Assembly (NCBI RefSeq): GCF_000006405.1
Contig: NW_003208908.1
Span: forward strand, 77,596 to 141,595
Direction: 5' to 3'
DNA length: 64,000 bases
From: Perkinsus marinus ATCC 50983
Lineage: Eukaryota; Perkinsozoa; Perkinsida; Perkinsidae
Positions within the stretch are counted from its first letter, which is position 1; every line of letters begins with the position of its first letter. The notes under the pieces are model-generated. The model made no database searches, was not told where the DNA came from, and was given only the letters and a program-made list of their open reading frames with translations. The translations under genes and the position numbers were made by a program. Positions 45,882 through 54,359 of this stretch are shown piece by piece.

Positions 45882-46505
45882 TCAGCGCTGACTCACCCTG
45901 TAATCTCGAGGAGTAGCATATCCGCTTTCTAAGTCGTCAACTTCAAGTTCAAAGCTCCTACCAAGAGACAGTCTCGGCATGAGGATAACAGCAGTAGGGG
46001 AGGAGGACGAGGGAGGCTGCGCAGTTTGCACAAGTCCTTCACGTCCATTTGGGGTTATCATAGAGTTTACTGCTGGTTCGAGGTAGCCAGGGGAGCGACC
46101 GATTTCCATTGTGGCCAGGTTACTGTCGAAGTTAGTGGAAGCAACAGGTGAGGCGTCGGCAACTTTCTCAACAACCTCAGCAGCAGCTTCCCTCAGAGCC
46201 TGGGCTTTAGCGGCCTCACGCCTCTTGTCCCACCATACCCATAGAGCGCCAAATATGGGACCACTTGCAGGGACGGCGAAAACGATGGGCACGAAGGCGT
46301 CTGAGCCGCTGAAGACATACCACAGTACTAGGCAGTCGAGGCAACCTAAGAACTGAGGGATGATGGCTCCTCGCCAGTAATGGCCAGGGGGGGCTGTCAA
46401 GGCCATCTTGCTGAGCAGAATGAGGATCAGACTACAGCCCAAGATGACCAGAATAAGGAACGGGTTACGGATGATATCGCTGATGTTGTAAGGACCGAGA
46501 GTCAT
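45882..46505 (-). CDS. three-helix membrane protein, unknown
   Basis: One frame of 207 residues from ATG 46505. Three hydrophobic spans occupy about residues 14-100: ILVILGCSLILILLSKMAL, PQFLGCLDCLVLWYVFSG and FVPIVFAVPASGPIFGALWV. A charged helix follows (WDKRREAAKAQALREAAAEV) and then a Ser/Pro-rich cytosolic tail. The last codons (DYRVSQR stop) may instead be spliced at DY-AG-GTGAGT to a short exon ending about 45795. No family recognised. Confidence 0.6.
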   Translation of the reverse strand: MTLGPYNISDIIRNPFLILVILGCSLILILLSKMALTAPPGHYWRGAIIPQFLGCLDCLVLWYVFSGSDAFVPIVFAVPASGPIFGALWVWWDKRREAAKAQALREAAAEVVEKVADASPVASTNFDSNLATMEIGRSPGYLEPAVNSMITPNGREGLVQTAQPPSSSSPTAVILMPRLSLGRSFELEVDDLESGYATPRDYRVSQR

Positions 46506-46806
46506 GTTGAATTGGGAGGAAATAGGATCGCCTAAGGGGGAAGATCATGAGCTGTAGGGGAGAGGCAGAAACAATCATCTTGAGAGACTACTGCAGGAAG
46601 AAACGCTTGAGGACGGCCGAATCAGCATAGCGAGGCACTCGGAGCGACCGCTGACCGAGAAGAATTCGCCTGGGGGAGTCTCTTCAGAACAAACGTTTTT
46701 GCACGGGTTACATCGTTCGGAACCGCGCGCACTTCGCTCGAGCTACATCGCTCGGCGCAGTACGGATTAGTTCCTACTACTATTATTAGTTTTGTTGACT
46801 GCTGCC

Positions 46807-47724
46807 ATGTCCAACCCGCTCGAGAACGTCTTAAGACCTACATCGGCCTCTGCCACTACGGCAACAGGCTCACAAATGGACTCGACGAACGCAGGAGGCA
46901 CCGATGCTTTGTTCAGGATGTTCGGTGGTAGTACTCTTCCTCGCTCTACACCTGACGACACTACTGCTTATGATAGGCACTACGAAGGGCTCACAACTAG
47001 GCGGTGAGATGAGACTGACCGGAGGACAGCTATTGGCTACACCTACAACAGCACGTAGGTCGTGGACGATCAGGCTCATTGACTCGCATGCTTGTGTTCA
47101 TCAGCGTCAGCTCCTAGACGTACTACCGTTATGCTACGGAATGTTCCCAATGATTTGGGCTCATTGGACCTCATAGCTATCATCAATCAAGAGGGCTTCA
47201 AAGGTGAGTCCATGCTACTTATAGCGACATAGTCGATTTTCATCGTCCCTCAGGTGCATATGACTTCCTCTTTATGCCGCACGAGAGGACTCCTTCATCC
47301 CAACCGGACATCAAAACCAAAGGCACTGCCCTCTCTCTCTACAGCATCATCATCGTGTTTTTCATCCAGGCTACGTCTTCATCAATTTTCTATCAGAAGG
47401 GCTGGCTCACATGTTCCGCAAGATCTTCCAAGGGAAGCCTCTCACTGGTAGTAGTCTTGTCGGCATGAGTGCTCGCATGTTCAGTTCTGGTCCATCATTT
47501 CAGGCCGATTCCTTCTGAAAGTCGGTGACGTCTCTGATGCCAAGACCCAGGGTTTCGTTGATAATATGTTACCCCATCAGAGTCGAGCTCCTATGGTAGG
47601 TCGGCAGTCTCCCATGTCAAGCGGCACTGTTGTTGGGCTCAGGGACTTCACGTCTTTGGATGCCCGGAAGGCACAGAGCTGGTCCGTGGTGGCCGACCGA
47701 TTCAACTATCACTACAGGAGATGA
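46807..47724 (+). CDS. Mei2-type RNA-recognition-motif protein
   Basis: The core is a Mei2 C-terminal RRM: RRTTVMLRNVPNDLGSLDLI, AIINQEGFKGAYDFLFMPHE, then after a GC-AG intron (47323-47369) GYVFINFLSEGLAHMFRKIF and DAKTQGFVDNML. The matching motifs in fission-yeast Mei2 and plant AML proteins are RTT.MIRNIPN, GF.G.YDFLY.P and GYAFINF. Mei2 proteins bind RNA and switch cells into meiosis in yeast; the role here is unknown. The first exon (46807-47003, MSNPLENVLRPTSASATT) is low-complexity and does not close in phase with the RRM exon through the obvious intron, so one more short intron is likely. The frame ends TGA at 47724, overlapping the next ATG by four bases, and the gene may really continue into the next feature through a 32-nt intron. 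Confidence 0.7.
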
Positions 47725-50095
47725 TAGAACGCAATAGGGCTGCTACTGAGAAAGCTGAGCGAGGTACAGTCCACGTCGGGTAGGCGCTTATGCGGGAGGT
47801 CTTGGTCTGGCAGAATCCGCCATCATCGACGAGCTCGTGAGCAAGGGTGAAGTAGAGACAATGTTCGACCTCAAGCCTCGATTGGTGTCCTATGAGATTA
47901 TGCAGAAGAAGCAGGGAGGATCAACGGCTACTCCATCACCTCGGGATGGCCAGCAGCAGAGTAAAAAGCTTGAGGGGCAGAAGATCCTCGTCAAGAAGCT
48001 TATGATAGGCACTTACCATATGCGGGCTGATGCTCCTGAATTTAAACCAGCTGGTATGACGCCAACGCCCAAGCCTATAGCACCAAAGGCATCGGTAATG
48101 ATGCAAGCTCCAGCTGCCAAGGCACCACAGGTGGGGGGAAAGGAGTATCCGTTTCACGTTATGATGATGCCAGGTTCGAACCCCTGCTCCGGCACCTGAA
48201 ATTCCGAAACCGCAAACGTCGAGAACCGATGCACCAGCAGCAGCGGCAGCATCATCAACGAAGCAGTCTTCCCCCGATAACGCCTCGCCTAAGATGTTTT
48301 TAATATCGGATCTCGTTGCTCTGAAGAATCTGGTCACGTGTGCGAATGCTGAGGACCAGATGTCCACTGAAGAAATCGGCAGAGTATGAGGAATGTGCGT
48401 GGTGATTGGTGACACTGTCTGCCGCTGTTAGGTCCTCAACCAGTGGCAGTTGGTCCCGATCAAGGCCGATGAGAGAGACCTTGGGTAGGATAGCTGTGAT
48501 GCCCGAATGCTATGAGGGCTTTCTCTCTGCAGTCCTGGTGTGCCTCCTGAATCTATGGCTACCTCGGACCAGTTCGTAAGCGCTATTGAGCGAACTAAGG
48601 CTAAGGCAGCGGCAGAGAATGGCGATGCGCTCGTTGGTGTCCTATTCTGCGAGTCACTGCTAAGAGGTGTCTCGGCGGCTTTGGTGATACAGCTTGTATG
48701 CTTGTTTCAGTGGTGATGCGTGTGCGATCTTCAGATTGGTAGTATGAGGAAAGTCGATGTTCTCATGCTGCAGACAGGAGCTGACGCGGCCTCTCAGCAG
48801 CGCGCGAATCAGATCATTGCTCGTAACGAACCTTTTATGTAGGATTCGAGATTTCGAAAAGGAGTGGTATGGTTATGTACTTTCCTGAGGTATCCGGTAC
48901 GCTGCCGAACAGTGACCTCGATTGCGTCTATGATAGCACATATGAGTACCATGGCAGTACCCAAGAGCTCTCCAGCAGCAGCAGCAGCAGCAGGAGCAGC
49001 AGCGTCCAATGTGGCTGGTAAAGCTAGTGGTATTCAAGGGGCCGCAGCTGCTCCCAAGGCGGCGGCTAGGCTTGAACAGCAGCAGCAACCAGTACAGGGG
49101 GCACAGAAGCAAGACCAGCAGCAGCAGGGAGCAGTTAGTGGAGGCGCTCAATTGGCGCCTAACACGCAGTAGGAAGAAGGGTGATGGTAGCTGATTGTTG
49201 ACACTATGTTGGGTAGGCACGTGGCACGATGCTTCTGGCATCCTACTGATCCGAACCAGCTACGTGTTGATACTGGAGATGTGATGGTGGTAAAGTCAGT
49301 GTCAGCAGATGGACTCTGGGCTTGGGCCTTGAATCTTCACACGTACGTTCTCGTGGTGGAAGAGTATCTGAGTGTTATTCTTTAGACCTGGGCAGCAGCA
49401 GCAGCAGCCCCAGCAGCAGCAGAAGCCTGGATGGGTGCCTACCAGTGTTTTCAACAGTCCTAGGTCTCAGCAAGCCCAACCTCAACAACAGGCAACGAAC
49501 GTGGCAGCTCAGGGAGGGTAAGTGACTTGTCGTGTTAGAAAGTAGTCTCTATATCTTGCAACAGACGGCCACGCTCAGCTATGAGTGAGCTGGCGGCTAA
49601 GCTTGAAGCCCAGCGAGGTAGAATGCTCCCTGTCACCACCAGAGGAGGCCAGCAACAGCAGCAGCAGAAGGGTCGTGGTGGTCAGGAACTAGTAGGTTCA
49701 CCATAGGTCAGGCGAGTCAGTTGTTGTTATGTGGCATTTTAGATGGTAGTGGCAGCGTCCATGAGACCAGGAGCTCCTCCGGTCGGGACAATTTTACAGC
49801 TCGACAGTGTGAACCCAGCGGCAGGAACAATGGCTGTATCGTGGAACAACGGCATGGAGGTAGGTATCAAGCTCATAGTAGCAGGATGATTAGACTCGTA
49901 GACATTTAAACGTCTTCCTTATTCTAGTATCCGTGCTCAGAGTCGTTATTTGGGATCTTCTCTGTGAGGGTGCCTTTATTTCAGTCGGGAGTTCTCCCAA
50001 TCGACCTTACAAACTACGAGTCGTTGCCTCACATGAAGCAAGGGAAGCACAGAGGTCCGCAACAGCATCAGCAGCATCAGCGTCGCTATCATTAG
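47721..50095 (+). CDS. Gln-rich protein with C-terminal SH3 domain
   Basis: Exons joined by typical 40-55-nt introns: MIERNRAATEKAERE + SAIIDELVSKGEVETMFDLK (47773-47818 intron), a Pro/Ala linker (VRTPAPAPEIPKPQ), SDLVALKNLVTCANAEDQMS, VLNQWQLVPIKADERDLG, PGVPPESMATSDQFVSAIER, an Ala/Gln region (about 48870-49170), then an SH3-like fold: RVDTGDVMVVKSVSADGLWA followed, beyond a Gln-run exon (GQQQQQPQQQQK), by GWVPTSVFN. Later exons read SELAAKLEAQRGRMLPV and PVGTILQLDSVNPAAGTMAV, ending QHQRRYH with TAG at 50095. SH3 domains bind Pro-rich peptides. The Gln run sits inside the SH3 loop. Exons between 48680 and 48900 are not fully phased. It may be the second half of the Mei2-type gene. Confidence 0.55.
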
Positions 50096-50499
50096 CTGAT
50101 ACTAGTATCGAGGATTTCAACGTCATCGTCATCATCACCATCACTACTACTGCTATCACGACAAGCTATCTGTCTCGTACATTCATTTTGCCTCCTAGCA
50201 GCTGTCAACGACAGGGAGGAGGAGGAGTGTGTCTGTGGGTGGCGTAGCTTTAACAACAGTAGGCGCAGTCAAGATCTTGAGCTCTGCAAAAATGTATTGA
50301 ATCTGTTTCTTTTTCGACACCTCAACTTTTCGCCTTTCAGTTCGCTAAAGGCCTATCCACGATATAGGGTGTTGTGTTAGGCAGTGATGACGATATTTTT
50401 CGCGCAGTTTTTTTTCGCAAGGATGCCACCACGCTCAGTCGTCAGTCGCCAACAGTGACAGTAATGTCGCTCGCGCCTTGCATTTGGTGGTAGGTGATG

Positions 50500-51142
50500 G
50501 CACGAGAGGATGAATGATGAGTTGCCCGAGGCAGTGCAGTGAAAAGCTTCTATCTGACTGCATGCATGGACAGGAAACCATTTGCCTGAGCTCAAAACGA
50601 GGATGGGACTTGACTCTAGCTCTCTATGGGAGAGTATTAGTGCTTTGGTCGGCGGTTGAAAAAAGCGTCTCGAGAGGTTTTCTATCCACCACTTGCATTG
50701 TGCAGAGGAGGCCATTATTACTTTTCCGAAGGGTAATGTGGAATTTACTGGGTCCTTGGTCAGCTGGGCTATAGCTGGGAGGCACTTGGCTTTGCCTTCG
50801 AGACAGGAGGCAAATGCGCAAGGCTTATTCCAGAGATTAGTTATCGCACTACAGCGGTCGTCGTTGAGGCCTTGATAGGGCTGAGTTCCGAGGATCACGC
50901 CCGGCCTTTGTTAGAGTCGGAGGATACCAATGCGACAGAGAGGTATGTTGCTGATGGGCAGATCGAAGCTGTTGGTGAGGAGCTCGTGAGCTTGTTGTAC
51001 TTCGATTGAGAATCGTCGAAGGAATGGTATTATCACTAGTTGAGAAGCTCTCATTCGACGACCACTGTGGTACTCTGTCGTGGACCACGCAGGAGCTTCA
51101 GCAGACCCTCGAGGGAGTCCTGAGACATCTTCTGGGCTCATG
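50500..51142 (+). CDS. unresolved coding-like region
   Basis: Plus-strand segments such as YWVLGQLGYSWEALGFAFET and GKCARLIPEISYRTTAVVVE, ALIGLSSEDHARPLLESEDT and YVADGQIEAVGEELVSLLYF look helical and continuous from about 50745 to 51010, ending at a TGA. An upstream part (SDCMHGQETICLSSKRGWDL) is in another frame. No family recognised. The minus-strand frame over the same bases is long (173 codons) but Cys/Trp-rich and irregular, so I prefer the plus strand. Confidence 0.35.
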
Positions 51143-51351
51143 AGGCTTAGTAGTATCCTATTGCATGGAAACGCATATTCTGGAATTTTTGTTGGCAGCA
51201 GTCACAGTAGGGCCTTATGGTACAATTTTTCTTCTCCCAGCGGCAACATGGAGAATGTAAGGATGCTCTTGACGTACCGGCTACCGAGTTTATAGTACTT
51301 TCAATGTTGTTTTAGCTGAGGTTAGTTTTAGTTTATTTTCTTGTTGTTCGT

Positions 51352-53419
51352 ATGATCAGCTTGCAGCAGCTCTCTGCTGCTCCTCTGCTTCTACTACTAC
51401 TTCTGGTAGAAGTTGTCTCAGGGCAGGTCCAGCTTGAGTCCCACTCCTTCACTCAAGTAGGACTGCGACTAGCTCTGCTTATGGTCGCATTGTGGGTTCT
51501 GCTAGGCTTTGGACCGACGAGTTTTCAACAAGCGTTGGAATGCCATGGGCACATGCGTCCTCGAGAATGATCATATTCTGCTGACACCAAGAACGGCGGA
51601 TAGATTTGCTGCTCTCTGGCATAAGTACGGCTATGTTGATATGCTCCTTGGCACACTGTGACACAGGTCCCCCTTGCGCACTGATAATTTCGAGGCTACC
51701 TTCACCCTTGATCTCAAGAACCCTCCTGATGGAACGGATCCTAAGCATGAGCAAGTACGCATACCTCAGCATTCGGGTGTAGTTCGGAAGGTCCTCACAT
51801 TTCAGGGGTTCGCCTTCTGGTACGTTTATGATGATCCTACGACTCAATACCCGAGTGACGTGCGACACTGCAGTGATCGCTGCACGGCTCTTCTCGAAAA
51901 TGCTGGTAAGTGTCGTCGTTGAATATTTTGAACGAGGTGTCATCAAAGGTTGTCTTCGTTACATTGTGGACAGGTCTGGGCCTGATGGGCTATAAGAGTA
52001 ACTTCAATGGTATGGCAATATTTTTCCCCAACAACCGTTTTGTTGACGGACGGATGGATCTACAGCCGAGTGCTTCTCTTGCTATGAACGACGGCTCGCT
52101 CATCTTCAATCGCCAAGTTGATCTCCCAACTGGTGAGTGAATTATGCAGTCTCGGGTAGATGATTAGTTTGATGCAGGTTATGGCTCATTCTGGGACTAC
52201 AGGAACCGCAGGTTGACGGTCCAGGTCAGAGTTCAGCCTGAATCGGTCGTCGTGCAGGGACGTTTCTCGGTGCGTTAGTGTTTTGAATGGTTATGTATCA
52301 GTTTAATATGAGTTGAAATCAGGATACTGATCCCTGGACACTACTGATCAATTATCAAGTCAGTGATCCTAATTTCCGAATCCGGCCCAATGGGTAGGGA
52401 TAACGAACTGTTTTCCAATGAGCGATGCACTGCATTGTTGTCAGGTACATTGGTATTACGTCTCTGGTCGCGCCAGTTGGCGGGCAGATCATCAACTTAG
52501 TCGACTATGTGGCGCTTAACAGTCTCAATGTCGTCAATTATGACCCTGGCCAGAAGTCAGTCTTCCACTGTTCTAGTGAACTATAAGGACTTCTTCACTC
52601 AGGGGAGAGGACGCTGAGATCGTTACCGAATCCTATGATGACTTGTCACACCCCGATCCTGTTAGAGACAAAGCTCTCGCCAGTAAGTGTTCGACGAGGC
52701 TTGACCTGATTCGTATATCACCATGTGGTAGGCTCACCAGAGGCCCTCGTAGCTTCGCTGGTTGACTTGAAGCTGGCTGCGTATAAGATCATCACGGAGC
52801 TGGAGCCGATGCGTTGGAGAACCGAACAAGGAATGAAGGAGCTTCAGGCAAGTCAAGGATAGGGGCGGCTCGCAAGGGGCCAACCTCCCCCCGTCAGGTA
52901 AGGGCTGGAGCTCTACAGCAGACCCTGGATCGTCTGCAGAGGGATGTTGAAGTTAGTGGAAATGTTGACATGGCCGAGCAATTCCGAAATATGAAGCAGG
53001 AACTGATGGAAATTTCCCGCGAGGTATGTTCAACAGCGTTTGTCAAACTAGAATCAAACATATTTCTTCTACAGGCTGCTGACTCGAGTCGAGGCAGGAA
53101 GCGCGATCTTGATATGCTGGAGGAAGGACTTGCGAACATTGTGAGTTTTGGTATCAAATCGCCTCTCATTTTATGGTCAATTTTACAGCATGCGAGTCCG
53201 GGATCGTCATCAATGGCAGAGGTCGAACGGAGAGCACAGAAAATGAAGGATGAGCTGGAAAGCTCGGGCAATACACTACGTGAGTTCCAACAGTCGCCGA
53301 TTACTCGGATATGTCTCTGTTCAGTGTGGCTGGCTATTGTATGTCTGATCGCAATTGTCAGCGTTGGCGTAGCTGTGTACCGCAAGTTCAGACATCTGGA
53401 GAAAAGTCACCTTCTATAA
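51352..53419 (+). CDS. L-type lectin cargo receptor (ERGIC-53/VIP36 type)
   Basis: Twelve exons (51352-51456, 51506-51624, 51667-51905, 51974-52132, 52178-52269, 52323-52393, 52445-52555, 52603-52682, 52732-52847, 52898-53023, 53075-53140, 53189-53419) give 504 residues, all phases closing; mammalian ERGIC-53 has about 510. Signal peptide (APLLLLLLLVEVVSG), then a legume-lectin-like domain: RWNAMGTCVLENDHILLTPR, FQGFAFWYVYDD, LAMNDGSLIFNRQVDLP, SFWDYRNRRLTVQVRVQPES, YIGITSLVAPVGG. A coiled-coil stalk follows (LQQTLDRLQRDVEVSGN, EQFRNMKQELMEISRE), then one membrane span (SVWLAIVCLIAIVSVGVAVY) and a short cytosolic tail YRKFRHLEKSHLL. The protein should cycle between ER and Golgi carrying high-mannose glycoproteins. 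The tail lacks a clear KKxx retrieval signal. Intron 9 (52848-52897) is GC-AG. Confidence 0.88.
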
Positions 53420-54359
53420 TTGAATTCTACCTGAACTGTTCTTTTCTTTTTCGATACGACTACTAAACTTTCTCACTGGTTCCTTGCTTTCGATAGCTTC
53501 CCCAGACAATGAACTGTATGAATCATCGAAGACCTGTTTTGTGTTTGTAAGAGTTGCGATTGTGGTGGAATGCGACGACGGATGACAAAGATTACGAAAT
53601 CGACATACGCGAAGTGATGATACGCCACAATCAAGAGTCAACAATAAATTTCAACAAGTTGATACAATTGATACTCAACTTATCCCGAATGAGAACTGTC
53701 TGATATCATTCACGGAAAAGTCTGACATGAACACTAACAATCCAACAGACTGATGGCACCGTCGCATTCGCAAGAGCGGTATCGACTATCGGCACACAGT
53801 TACGACGTGCCGATTTCGTGCACACTTGGAACACAGTGATATCAGTACATCCGCACACTTTGACAATTAGCTCCACTACTTCTGACATTCACAGTTTCTC
53901 ACATTTACTCCAGTGCGGTCACCGCGTCGACCTTGTGTGATATTGGAGATACTAGCAGTAATTTGCCCATCTAACACCAACACAGCCCCTGACTGTAACA
54001 GCTTTGATGAGTGCAATCACACGCTGCCTGATGCGAGCACATTGAATCAAGCACACGAGGGGAGACAGACTACGTCGGAACCAACGCAAATATCAGGAAC
54101 CTCCTCCTAGATCTGTGAGACAACAACGCCCTGAGACAACAACGTCGTCACAATATCCAACATCCGCTTAAGATCCCTGTCTCCCTGCGAATATACTAGC
54201 GCTAGGATGTCATCGACATCGTTAGTCTTCATGATAACCATTAGCTCGTTCAACGAGAGTTGAGCGAAGTAGAGTAGTTGTCGACCTCAATCCCTGCGTA
54301 ATTCGATTGTACTAGATTCCTAGTGATATCATTTCAGCCTTTTTCTTTTATTCGAAGCC
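53420..54359. other. 940-bp intergenic stretch
   Basis: No gene supported. An AT-rich region rich in short direct repeats of ATGATATCATT-type words (near 53690-53710 and 53840-53870). It holds the 3' flank of the lectin gene and the promoter of the mucin-type gene. Confidence 0.4.

Noticed and set aside
47721-47724. ATGA stop-start overlap as translational coupling
   Set aside because: Coupling of this kind is bacterial; in an intron-rich nuclear gene a missed intron or trans-splice site is far more likely.
48150-48200. GGTTCGAACCCC, a perfect B-box core
   Set aside because: It spans the acceptor of a typical 45-nt intron and the start of a Pro/Ala-rich exon; no tRNA fold around it.
50377-50898. 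173-codon minus-strand frame
   Set aside because: Composition is irregular and Cys/His/Trp-rich, and the opposite strand has a more protein-like helical segment; support for either is low.
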